Shown piece after piece: positions 30,453 through 38,173 of a stretch of 38,173 bases of DNA (its first letter is position 1; each line of letters begins with the position of its first letter). The notes below the pieces were generated by a model. The model did no database searches. It saw nothing but the letters and a program-made list of their open reading frames with translations, and was not told the DNA's origin. This DNA is from an uncultured Eubacteriales bacterium (GTDB lineage: Bacteria > Bacillota > Clostridia > Lachnospirales > Lachnospiraceae): positions 1-38,173 of the forward strand of contig CASFID010000009.1 of the NCBI GenBank assembly GCA_949294665.1, read 5' to 3'. The position numbers and the translations under genes were made by a program.

Positions 30453-31931
30453 TTATGCGAAAGTTGTGATATGCTCGTATACCGCCTCGCATGTAAGCTG
30501 TACGCCCAGCTTCTTGAAGATCTTGATATCCACATCGGAGAGCATGACGGAAGTATGCGCCTGACAGCCGTCAAGCTTCGGGAGCTGGGAGAGTGCGAGG
30601 CGAGCCTGTGAACTGGCCGCGGCGCTGGCGGAGAGCGCGATCAGCACTTCATCCGTGTGGAGGCGCGGGTTCCGGCTCTTTAAATAATCCACTTTCAGCT
30701 TCTGGATCGGCTCGATCGACTCCGGGGAGATGATGTGTTCCTCGTGATCGATGCCGGCCAGGACTTTGAGGACGTTTAAGAGCAGAGCGGCGGATGCCCC
30801 GAGCAGGTTCGTCGTCTTGCCTGTTACGATACGCCCGTCCTCAAGCTCCAGGGCTGCGGCAGGGCCTCCGGTCTCTCTGGCGCGCTGCAGCGCCTGCACG
30901 GCTACTTTGCGGTCCGAGACGGTGATGCCGGCCATGTTCATGAGCAGTTCGATCTTCTGTGCCTCTTTATCGGAGGATTCGCCCTTTGCGAGAGCGTTGA
31001 GAGCCGCATAGTAACGCCGGATGATCTCCTGGCAGGACGCTTCACGGCACGCCTCATCATTGCAGATACAGTTGCCGGCCATGTTCACGCCCATATCCGT
31101 GGGGGATTTGTAGGGACTTTCCCCGTATATTTTTTCAAATATCGTGTTGAGGACAGGAAAGATCTCGACGTCCCGGTTATAGTTTACGGTCGTCTCCCCG
31201 TAGGCCTCCAGATGGAACGGATCGATCATGTTTACATCGTTCAGATCGGCGGTCGCAGCCTCGTATGCCAGATTGACCGGATGGCTGAGGGGCAGGTTCC
31301 AGACGGGAAAGGTCTCGAACTTTGCGTATCCCGCATGGATCCCTCTCTTATGCTCATGGTAGAGCTGGGAGAGACAGGTGGCCATCTTGCCGCTTCCCGG
31401 TCCCGGCGCGGTCACGATGACGAGAGGACGTGTCGTCTCGATATAGTCGTTCTTGCCATAGCCCTCGTCACTGATGATGAGAGGAACATTGGACGGGTAA
31501 CCCGGTATAACATAGTGGATATATACAGAGATCCCCATATTTTCGAGCCGGTTCTTGAACAGGAGAGCGCTCTCCTGTCCGGAGAACTGCGTGATCGCAA
31601 CGCTTCCTACATAGAGCCCCTGCTCCCGGTATGTCTCGATCAGGCGGAGAACGTCTCTGTCGTATGTGATTCCCAGATCCCCGCGGACTTTATTCTTCTC
31701 GATGTCTCTGGCGCTGATGACGATGACGATCTCAGCCTGTGCGCTGAGCTCTTTTAAGAGTCTGAGCTTGCTGTCCGGGGCAAAACCGGGCAGTACGCGC
31801 GATGCGTGGTAATCGTCGAACAGCTTTCCGCCAAATTCCAGATAAAGCTTGTTGTCGAATTTTCCGATGCGCTCCCTGATGTGCTCAGACTGCATCTTCA
31901 GATATTTTTCATTGTCAAAACCGATATTCAT
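30453..31931 (-). CDS. UPF0371 (DUF1846) family protein
   Basis: A conserved family without an established function. The protein is about 492 residues, the family's normal size, beginning MNIGFDNEKYLKMQSEHI. Recognisable blocks: LYLEFGGKLFDDYHASRVLPGF, VIVISARDIE, APGPGSGKMATCLSQLYHE (a glycine-rich loop resembling a P-loop, about 175-190), MGVNMAGNCICND, and a C-terminal region with NLLGASAALLLNVLK. GGGAGAGA on the minus strand supports ATG 31931 over an in-frame ATG at 31949. It has its own promoter and is upstream of pyrG in the same direction, without an obvious terminator between them. Confidence 0.9.
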   Translation of the reverse strand: MNIGFDNEKYLKMQSEHIRERIGKFDNKLYLEFGGKLFDDYHASRVLPGFAPDSKLRLLKELSAQAEIVIVISARDIEKNKVRGDLGITYDRDVLRLIETYREQGLYVGSVAITQFSGQESALLFKNRLENMGISVYIHYVIPGYPSNVPLIISDEGYGKNDYIETTRPLVIVTAPGPGSGKMATCLSQLYHEHKRGIHAGYAKFETFPVWNLPLSHPVNLAYEAATADLNDVNMIDPFHLEAYGETTVNYNRDVEIFPVLNTIFEKIYGESPYKSPTDMGVNMAGNCICNDEACREASCQEIIRRYYAALNALAKGESSDKEAQKIELLMNMAGITVSDRKVAVQALQRARETGGPAAALELEDGRIVTGKTTNLLGASAALLLNVLKVLAGIDHEEHIISPESIEPIQKLKVDYLKSRNPRLHTDEVLIALSASAAASSQARLALSQLPKLDGCQAHTSVMLSDVDIKIFKKLGVQLTCEAVYEHITTFA

Positions 31932-32009
31932 CTTTCTCTCTCCCTGCACATATTTTCATGCCGTTCAGGCGCTGCGGTGTCTGTAGCGGATGCGCAGCGT
32001 TCACGGGCA

Positions 32010-32056
32010 AAAAAGACATATTTCGTTCTCAGTATACTATAAAAACTTGTCTTTTT
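32010..32056. repeat. Inverted repeat bracketing the UPF0371 promoter -10
   Basis: AAAAAGACA (32010-32018) and TGTCTTTTT (32048-32056) are exact complements with a 29-base gap that contains the UPF0371 -10 and probable start site. It could be an operator or an A/T-rich coincidence. Confidence 0.4.
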
Positions 32057-32060
32057 ACAA
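32031..32060 (-). promoter_or_regulatory. Promoter of the UPF0371 gene
   Basis: Minus strand: TTGTAA (32055-32060), 18-bp spacer, TATACT (32031-32036). Divergent to the ftsH promoter, with about 20 bp between the two -35 elements. Confidence 0.6.
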
Positions 32061-32079
32061 TATTTTCATAATCTTTTTA

Positions 32080-32108
32080 TTGATTTATGTAAAACCTGTC
32101 CTTATAAT
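32080..32108 (+). promoter_or_regulatory. ftsH promoter
   Basis: TTGATT (32080-32085), exactly 17 bp, then perfect TATAAT (32103-32108), 66 bases before the start codon. I see no CIRCE or CtsR-type operator near it. Confidence 0.75.
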
Positions 32109-32174
32109 AATGATAATAGCGTCGTTGTGTCATCACAATGCAGGCGGCGCTGACTTGTATTAGGAGGAACGGAA

Positions 32175-34244
32175 GTGGACGATAATAATAAAAAGAATGA
32201 TCCGAATCACAACCGGCAGGGCTGGGGAATCATCCTCGTAACAACCCTGCTGGTCACTTTTCTGGTGATGGGATTGTTCTCTCTTATGCGTGGATCCGGC
32301 CCGGAAGAGATCAGTTACGACAGGTTCCTTTCCCTGATCGAGGAGGGAAAGGTGCAGGAAGTAAGTCTGAACAGCGACCGGATATACATCACTCTGACAG
32401 ATAAGGCGCGCAGCGAAGAACTTGAGGAAAATATGCAGCCCGGAACTGCGGGCACGATCTGGGGACAGTTCCAGCGGCAGATGCGTTCTACCAGCGGCAC
32501 GGACGCGGAGAGGGAACCGGATTACTACACGGGATATGTGAACGATTATGCTCTTGTGGAAAAGCTGGAAGAGGCTGGAGTAGAGTTTGCCAGTCAGCCC
32601 GCGGACACGGTGGGGCAGACGCTCTTTGAACTGTTTATTACCGTGATCCTTCCCATTGGTCTTATGGCGGCGATGCTTGTCTATCTGATGAAGAGGATGT
32701 CGAAAGGCGGCGGTATGATGGGAATCGGAAAGAGCAACGCCAAGATGTACATGGAGAAGGAGACGGGCGTTACTTTTCAGGATGTGGCCGGCGAGGACGA
32801 AGCGAAAGAATCCCTGCAGGAGGTGGTGGATTTCCTGCATAATCCAGGGAAATACAGCGGCATCGGCGCGAAACTTCCCAAGGGAGCTCTGCTCGTAGGG
32901 CCTCCGGGAACCGGAAAGACGCTCCTTGCCAAAGCAGTGGCCGGAGAGGCGAAAGTACCTTTCTTCTCACTCTCGGGATCTGCGTTCGTGGAGATGTATG
33001 TGGGCGTCGGCGCTTCCCGAGTGCGCGATCTGTTCAAGCAGGCGCAGCAGCAGGCTCCGTGTATCGTCTTTATCGATGAGATCGACGCCATTGGAAAGAC
33101 GCGTGATACGGCGCTTGGCGGTAATGATGAACGCGAACAGACGCTCAATCAGCTTCTGGCGGAGATGGACGGGTTCGATACGAACAAAGGACTCCTGATC
33201 CTCGCTGCGACAAACCGGCCCGAGATCCTTGATCCGGCTCTGCTCCGTCCGGGACGTTTTGACCGGCGGATCATCGTGGACAAACCGGATCTGAAAGGAA
33301 GAGTAGAGATCCTGAAAGTACATGCGAAAGACGTGCGGATGGACGAGAGCGTTGATCTGGAAGCGATCGCCCTTGCCACTTCGGGAGCGGTCGGCTCCGA
33401 TCTTGCCAATATGATAAACGAAGCGGCGATCAATGCGGTCAAGCACGGCAGACAGGTGGTGAGCCAGAAGGATCTCTTCGAGGCTGTGGAGGTCGTACTT
33501 GTCGGCAAAGAGAAAAAGGACCGCATCATGAGCAAGGAGGAGAGACGCATTGTCTCCTATCATGAGGTGGGACACGCTCTTGTGACTGCGCTCCAGAAGA
33601 ATACAGAACCAGTGCAGAAGATCACGATCGTGCCAAGGACCATGGGCGCGCTGGGCTATGTGATGCAGACGCCGGAGGAAGAGAAGTTCTTAAATACGAA
33701 GAAAGAGCTTGAGGCAATGATCGTTGTGGCTCTGGGCGGACGGGCAGCAGAGGAGCTTGTGTTCGATACGGTGACAACAGGAGCTGCCAACGATATCGAA
33801 CAGGCGACCAAGACAGCCCGCGCCATGATCACACAGTACGGCATGTCCGAGCGTTTCGGGCTGATGGGCCTGGAGTCTGTCCAGAATCGATATCTGGACG
33901 GAAGAGCAGTGCTCAACTGTGGCGATGCGACGGCAGGTGAGATCGACGAGGAAGTTATGAAGATGCTCAAAGCCGCGTATGCGGAGGCGAAGAAACTCCT
34001 GGCGGAGAACCGGGAAGCGCTCGACAAGATCGCCGCTTTTCTCATTGAGAAAGAGACGATCACGGGAAAAGAATTCATGAAGATATTCCGGGAGGTAAAA
34101 GGATTGCCTGAGCCGGAGGAATCGGATGATCAGACGCCGGACGAGCGGGAAGGACGGATCGTGATGAAGCCTGTCGAAAAACCGGAGACGAAGGATCACG
34201 AAACGCAGGAAGGCCCCAAAGGGAATGAGTGTACGTACAGATAG
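32175..34244 (+). CDS. ftsH: ATP-dependent zinc metalloprotease FtsH
   Basis: Membrane-bound hexameric AAA+ protease for quality control and turnover of regulators. Membrane helix 1 about 16-38, extracytoplasmic region to about 150, helix 2 about 153-172. The AAA domain carries Walker A GPPGTGKT (242-249), Walker [12 protein letters not shown] and the second region of homology [17 protein letters not shown]. The M41 peptidase site is H463-E-V-G-H467. 689 residues with a charged C-terminal tail. The start is GTG 32175, eight bases after AGGAGG (32162-32167). In Bacillus FtsH is needed for sporulation initiation, but nothing here shows that link. Confidence 0.98.
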   Translation: MDDNNKKNDPNHNRQGWGIILVTTLLVTFLVMGLFSLMRGSGPEEISYDRFLSLIEEGKVQEVSLNSDRIYITLTDKARSEELEENMQPGTAGTIWGQFQRQMRSTSGTDAEREPDYYTGYVNDYALVEKLEEAGVEFASQPADTVGQTLFELFITVILPIGLMAAMLVYLMKRMSKGGGMMGIGKSNAKMYMEKETGVTFQDVAGEDEAKESLQEVVDFLHNPGKYSGIGAKLPKGALLVGPPGTGKTLLAKAVAGEAKVPFFSLSGSAFVEMYVGVGASRVRDLFKQAQQQAPCIVFIDEIDAIGKTRDTALGGNDEREQTLNQLLAEMDGFDTNKGLLILAATNRPEILDPALLRPGRFDRRIIVDKPDLKGRVEILKVHAKDVRMDESVDLEAIALATSGAVGSDLANMINEAAINAVKHGRQVVSQKDLFEAVEVVLVGKEKKDRIMSKEERRIVSYHEVGHALVTALQKNTEPVQKITIVPRTMGALGYVMQTPEEEKFLNTKKELEAMIVVALGGRAAEELVFDTVTTGAANDIEQATKTARAMITQYGMSERFGLMGLESVQNRYLDGRAVLNCGDATAGEIDEEVMKMLKAAYAEAKKLLAENREALDKIAAFLIEKETITGKEFMKIFREVKGLPEPEESDDQTPDEREGRIVMKPVEKPETKDHETQEGPKGNECTYR

Positions 34245-34255
34245 ACGAAAGGCAG

Positions 34256-34298
34256 CAGCCGGGGAACTGTCAGAGCAGAGCTCCCCGGCTGATCTTTT
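34256..34298 (+). terminator. Terminator after ftsH
   Basis: CAGCCGGGGA (34256-34265) pairs perfectly with TCCCCGGCTG (34282-34291), followed by ATCTTTT. It lies 12 bases after the stop codon. Confidence 0.87.
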
Positions 34299-34348
34299 CG
34301 TAAAAGACTATCGTGGTCCGCAGAGGACAAAGAGGGAGAGACGCAACC

Positions 34349-36190
34349 ATGTTTGACATACAGGAGGAATTGAAAAAGCTGCCAGCCAGGCCCGGCGTCT
34401 ATATCATGCATGATGAAAACGACCATATCATCTATGTCGGTAAGGCGGTCAGTCTGAAAAACCGGGTGAGACAGTATTTTCAGAACAGCAGAAATAAGGG
34501 CATCAAGATCGAACAGATGGTGACGCACATCCGGCGTTTTGAGTATATCGTGACGGATTCGGAGCTGGAAGCCCTTGTGCTGGAGTGCAATCTGATCAAG
34601 GAACATCATCCCAAATATAACACCATGCTCATGGATGATAAGACATATCCGTTCATCAAGGTGACGACAGGCGAGGCGTTTCCAAGGGTCGTGATGTCCC
34701 GCCGCATGCTGAAAGACAAGGCGCGCTATTTCGGTCCTTACACGAGCGCGCAGGCGGTAAGAGATACCATCGACCTGATCCATAAGCTGTATCATCTGAG
34801 AAACTGCAGCCGGAACCTGCCAAGGGATATCGGGAAAGAACGCCCCTGCCTCAACTATCACATCAGGCAGTGTGATGCACCGTGCCAGGGCTATATCTCG
34901 CAGGAAGAGTACGGCAAATCGGTCAGCGAAGTGCTGCATTTTCTGAACGGAAATTATGATATTATCTTAAAAGAACTGGAGGAGAAGATGAACGCGGCGT
35001 CGGAGGCGCTGGAATTCGAGAAAGCGATTGAGTACAGAGAACTTCTGAACAGCGTAAAGAAAGTAGCTCAGAAGCAGAAGATCACGGACTCAAGCGGGGA
35101 GGACAGAGACGTCCTGGCCGTAGCGTCCGAGGAGAAGGATGCGGTCGTGCAGGTCTTCTTTATCCGCGGCGGACGCCTGATCGGGCGGGATCATTTCTAC
35201 CTGCGCATCTCCGGCGGCGAGAGCGCCTCGGGGATACTGAACAGCTTTATCCTCCAGTATTATGCAGGAACGCCGTATATTCCCGGGGAGCTGATGCTCC
35301 AGGCCGAGGTGGAGGACAGAGAGCTTCTGGAGACGTGGCTTAGCTCGAAACGGGGACAGAAAGTGTCTATCAAAGTGCCGAAAAAGGGGACGAAAGAGCG
35401 GCTTGTGGAGCTGGCGCGCGAAAACGCGCAGATGGTCCTGAGCAAAGACAAAGAGCGGCTGAAACGAGAAGAGGGGAGGACGATCGGGGCGGTGAAAGAG
35501 ATCGCCTCTCTGCTCGGGCTCAGGGAGATCAGGCGCATGGAGGCATATGATATCTCCAATACGAACGGGTTTGAGTCGGTCGGCTCTATGGTCGTCTATG
35601 AGCACGGACGTCCGAAGCGCAACGACTACCGCAAGTTCAGGATCAAAGGGATCAGCGGAGCGGATGATTACGGCAGTATGCGGGAAGTGCTGACGCGCCG
35701 GTTCAGACACGGGCTGAAAGAGCGGGAAGAGAGCGTGCAGCTCGGGAAGTTTACATCGTTTCCCGACCTGATCCTCATGGACGGAGGAAAAGGCCAGGTC
35801 AACGTAGCGCTGCAGGTGCTTGACGAACTGCATCTTGACATCCCGGTATGCGGAATGGTAAAAGACGATTATCACCGCACCCGTGGATTATACTATCATA
35901 ATGAAGAGATATCCATTGACAGATCCTCGGAGGCGTTCCGCCTGATCACAAGGATACAGGATGAAGCACACCGCTTCGCGATCGAGTATCACAGACAGCT
36001 CAGAGGAAAGAGCCAGGTCCATTCTATCCTGGACGATATCGACGGGATCGGACCTGTGCGCAGAAAGGCGCTGATGAGACAGTATCAGAGTCTGGATGAC
36101 ATTAAAAACGCTTCTGTGGAAGAGCTTGCCAAAATACCGTCAATGAATGAAAAAGCGGCAGAATCTGTGTACAAGTTCTTTCATGAGTGA
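34349..36190 (+). CDS. uvrC: Excinuclease ABC subunit C UvrC
   Basis: Makes the 3' and 5' incisions in nucleotide excision repair with UvrA and UvrB. GIY-YIG nuclease domain at residues 10-90 ([25 protein letters not shown]), a UVR helical hairpin near 205-240 that binds UvrB, an RNase H-like nuclease domain about 360-530 ([30 protein letters not shown]), and helix-hairpin-helix motifs at the end ([21 protein letters not shown]). 613 residues from ATG 34349, which has GGGAGAG eight bases upstream; an earlier in-frame ATG at 34313 lacks one. No promoter is obvious between the ftsH terminator and this start. Confidence 0.97.
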   Translation: MFDIQEELKKLPARPGVYIMHDENDHIIYVGKAVSLKNRVRQYFQNSRNKGIKIEQMVTHIRRFEYIVTDSELEALVLECNLIKEHHPKYNTMLMDDKTYPFIKVTTGEAFPRVVMSRRMLKDKARYFGPYTSAQAVRDTIDLIHKLYHLRNCSRNLPRDIGKERPCLNYHIRQCDAPCQGYISQEEYGKSVSEVLHFLNGNYDIILKELEEKMNAASEALEFEKAIEYRELLNSVKKVAQKQKITDSSGEDRDVLAVASEEKDAVVQVFFIRGGRLIGRDHFYLRISGGESASGILNSFILQYYAGTPYIPGELMLQAEVEDRELLETWLSSKRGQKVSIKVPKKGTKERLVELARENAQMVLSKDKERLKREEGRTIGAVKEIASLLGLREIRRMEAYDISNTNGFESVGSMVVYEHGRPKRNDYRKFRIKGISGADDYGSMREVLTRRFRHGLKEREESVQLGKFTSFPDLILMDGGKGQVNVALQVLDELHLDIPVCGMVKDDYHRTRGLYYHNEEISIDRSSEAFRLITRIQDEAHRFAIEYHRQLRGKSQVHSILDDIDGIGPVRRKALMRQYQSLDDIKNASVEELAKIPSMNEKAAESVYKFFHE

Positions 36191-36228
36191 TATGATAAAA
36201 AGAACAGGAGAAAGTGAGGAGATAATCT

Positions 36229-37161
36229 ATGGCACAAGGGATAAGATTAAGTGAAATAGTAGAGAAGATGAATCTGAAGAATCTCACCCCCGAAGTCGAC
36301 TGGGAAGAGAAAGAGGTGAACGTACCGGACGTCAATCGGCCGGCGCTGCAGCTTGCCGGATTCTATGACCGGTTCGATTCAAACAGAGTACAGATCATCG
36401 GAAATGTGGAATATCGATACGTGCAGACGTTAAGCGAAGAAAAGAGGGAGGAGACGTTCGATAAGCTGCTCGCGCATCCGCTCCCCTGTATCGTCTTCAG
36501 CCGCGGCATCGTTCCGGAGGAGCGCTTTCTGCAAAAAGCGGTGAAAAACGACGTGCCGATATTTAATACCACGAAGCAGACTTCGGACTTCATGGCCGAG
36601 ATCATACGATGGATGAATGTAAGACTGGCTCCGTGCATCTCAATCCACGGAGTGCTCGTGGACGTATACGGTGTGGGCGTACTGATCATGGGAGAGAGCG
36701 GGATCGGAAAGAGTGAGGCCGCGCTGGAACTGATCAAGAGGGGACACCGTCTCGTGACGGACGATGTGGTAGAGATACGAAAGGTGAGCGAAGAGACGCT
36801 GGTCGGTTCCGCGCCGAATATCACAAAGCACTTTATCGAACTGCGCGGCATCGGTATCGTGGACGTCAGATCCATGTTCGGCGTCCAGAGTGTAAGGGAG
36901 ACGCAGAATATCGATCTTGTCATCACGCTGGAAGACTGGAGCAGAGATAAGGAGTATGACCGCCTCGGCCTGGAGGAACAGTATACGGAATTCCTCGGAA
37001 ACAAGGTGGTCTGCTACAGGATCCCGATCCGTCCCGGAAGAAATCTGGCGATCATCGTGGAATCTGCGGCTGTCAACCACAGACAGAAACAGATGGGCTA
37101 TAATGCGGCTCAGGAGCTCTACAAGAGAGTTCAGGAGAACCTTGCGAAGAAGAGCAAATAA
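36229..37161 (+). CDS. hprK: HPr kinase/phosphorylase HprK
   Basis: Phosphorylates or dephosphorylates Ser46 of HPr, the switch for carbon catabolite control in Firmicutes. N-terminal domain about 1-128 (with CIVFSRGIVPEE), then the kinase domain with Walker A GESGIGKS (155-162), HRLVTDDVVEIR, and the HprK signature ELRGIGIVDVRSMFG. 310 residues, full length. GAGGAG before ATG 36229. It follows uvrC by 38 bases and precedes the glucokinase gene by 24, giving a likely uvrC-hprK-glcK transcript. Confidence 0.97.
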   Translation: MAQGIRLSEIVEKMNLKNLTPEVDWEEKEVNVPDVNRPALQLAGFYDRFDSNRVQIIGNVEYRYVQTLSEEKREETFDKLLAHPLPCIVFSRGIVPEERFLQKAVKNDVPIFNTTKQTSDFMAEIIRWMNVRLAPCISIHGVLVDVYGVGVLIMGESGIGKSEAALELIKRGHRLVTDDVVEIRKVSEETLVGSAPNITKHFIELRGIGIVDVRSMFGVQSVRETQNIDLVITLEDWSRDKEYDRLGLEEQYTEFLGNKVVCYRIPIRPGRNLAIIVESAAVNHRQKQMGYNAAQELYKRVQENLAKKSK

Positions 37162-37185
37162 ATAAAGATAAAGGAGAGAGCAGTT

Positions 37186-38124
37186 ATGAAGTATTGTTTT
37201 GGAGTTGACATCGGAGGGACAACAGTCAAGATGGGGCTCTTTGAAGAGAGCGGGACAATTCTGGACAAGTGGGAGATCACGACGGATACTTCAGAGGAGG
37301 GAAAATCTATTCTTCCGAATATCGCGGCGTCTGTCGCGAGGAAGATCGAGGAAAACGAACTTGACAGCAGCGATATCGAGGGGATCGGCGTGGGAGTTCC
37401 GGCGCCTGTGACGGCGGAGGGCGTCGTGAACGGCAGCGCCAATCTCGGATGGACGTACAAGGAAGTAAAGAAAGAACTTGAGGAACTTACCGGACTGAAG
37501 GCGTCCATCGGAAATGATGCGAACGTCGCTGCCCTTGGGGAAATGTGGAAAGGCGGAGGAGCCGGGGAGAAGAATATGATCATGGTTACGCTCGGCACCG
37601 GAGTCGGGGGAGGCGTTATTATAGACGGAAAGATCCTTGTCGGTGAAAACGGAGCCGGCGGCGAGATCGGACATCTCTGTGTGAATTACGAGGAGACCGA
37701 TCGCTGCGGCTGTGGAAACAGGGGCTGCCTTGAGCAGTATGCATCTGCGACAGGCATTGTACGTCTGGCAAAACAGAAGCTCGGACAAGAGATGAGACCA
37801 ACGATCCTGAACAAAGAAGACGTCACCGCAAAAGACGTGTTTGACGCAGTGAAAGCGGGGGACGAAGTGGCGAAGGAGATCGCGGTATTATTCGGACGAT
37901 ACCTCGGATATGGCCTGGCCAATCTCGCTGCAGTGGCCGATCCTGCTGTGTTTGTCATCGGCGGCGGCGTATCGAAGGCAGGAGAAGTGCTCATCCCGTA
38001 CATAAGGGAGCCTTATATGGAGCGGGCCTTTTTTGCCGATAAGAATGTAAAATTTGTCCTCGCACAGCTCGGAAACGATGCGGGCATCTGCGGAGCCGCG
38101 AAGCTTATCCTGGATGATAAGTAA
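37186..38124 (+). CDS. glcK: ROK family glucokinase
   Basis: ATP-dependent phosphorylation of glucose to glucose-6-phosphate. N-terminal phosphate-binding GVDIGGTTVKMG (about 5-16), GVGVPAPVT, catalytic Asp region IGNDANVAALGE, TLGTGVGGGVIIDG, substrate-binding GGEIGHLCV, and the zinc motif CGCGNRGCLEQYASATG. 312 residues, typical for Gram-positive glucokinases. AAAGGAG before ATG 37186. Other ROK kinases cannot be fully excluded, but location beside hprK and close match to glucokinase motifs support the call. After its stop (38124) the last 49 bases hold no recognisable feature. Confidence 0.9.
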   Translation: MKYCFGVDIGGTTVKMGLFEESGTILDKWEITTDTSEEGKSILPNIAASVARKIEENELDSSDIEGIGVGVPAPVTAEGVVNGSANLGWTYKEVKKELEELTGLKASIGNDANVAALGEMWKGGGAGEKNMIMVTLGTGVGGGVIIDGKILVGENGAGGEIGHLCVNYEETDRCGCGNRGCLEQYASATGIVRLAKQKLGQEMRPTILNKEDVTAKDVFDAVKAGDEVAKEIAVLFGRYLGYGLANLAAVADPAVFVIGGGVSKAGEVLIPYIREPYMERAFFADKNVKFVLAQLGNDAGICGAAKLILDDK

Positions 38125-38173
38125 GTATAAGTGAGCGGGAGATAAGCAGGGCGGAACACAGGGGAGAGACGGA

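Overview
The window reads as chromosomal DNA from an anaerobic, endospore-forming Gram-positive bacterium of the class Clostridia, most likely family Lachnospiraceae (inference). The reasons are the spoIIGA-sigE pair directly after ftsZ, a cotJABC spore coat operon, Clostridia-style AAGGAGG ribosome binding sites with several TTG/GTG starts, base composition near 50% GC, and the FtsL/PBP/MraY/MurD/FtsW/DivIB/FtsZ order. I see no phage, insertion sequence or CRISPR array. Nearly all of the window is conserved housekeeping DNA; the novelty is mostly in intergenic structure.

Layout. (1) 1-7.9 kb, cell surface: a stand-alone tyrosine recombinase, a small VanZ-like membrane protein, a polyprenyl-phosphate sugar transferase, an LCP-family glycopolymer ligase with a Gly/Ser tail, a cohesin-like membrane protein with an Asp/Glu/Tyr repeat tail, and an HtrA protease. 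A 164-bp cloverleaf-like palindromic repeat lies between the VanZ-like and sugar transferase genes. (2) 8.0-12.3 kb: cotJABC on the minus strand, tRNA-Pro(GGG), a first FtsW/SpoVE paralogue with a long basic N-terminus, a DegV protein and a small membrane protein, closed by two tandem terminators. (3) 12.4-24.2 kb, the dcw (division and cell wall) cluster: mraZ, rsmH, ftsL-like, two consecutive class B PBPs, mraY, murD, ftsW, divIB, ftsZ. murE, murF, murG and ftsA are absent from it. A 10-bp periodic GTGG operator array overlaps the mraZ promoter, and a diverged copy of the cloverleaf repeat sits just upstream of the ftsZ promoter. (4) 24.2-25.8 kb: spoIIGA and sigE behind a promoter with Spo0A boxes and a 22-bp spacer. 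(5) 25.8-32.0 kb: an ABC exporter (minus) divergent from a dus gene, then pyrG and a UPF0371 gene (minus). (6) 32.1-38.1 kb: ftsH, uvrC, hprK and a ROK glucokinase.

How they fit together. MraY and MurD make peptidoglycan precursors, the FtsW/SEDS proteins and class B PBPs polymerise and cross-link them at the septum organised by FtsZ with FtsL and DivIB, and LCP plus the sugar transferase decorate the wall. The ftsZ to spoIIGA-sigE junction links vegetative division to asymmetric sporulation division, and cotJ is normally a late mother-cell output of that pathway. hprK and glucokinase belong to carbon catabolite control and glucose entry.

No wholly new multi-gene system is evident. The observations most worth a second look are the cloverleaf repeat and its copy upstream of ftsZ, the mraZ operator array, the Spo0A-type spoIIG promoter, a terminator-like hairpin that buries the ribosome binding site of the second PBP, a KTA in place of KTG in that PBP, the pyrG leader hairpin, and the Asp/Glu/Tyr repeat protein.
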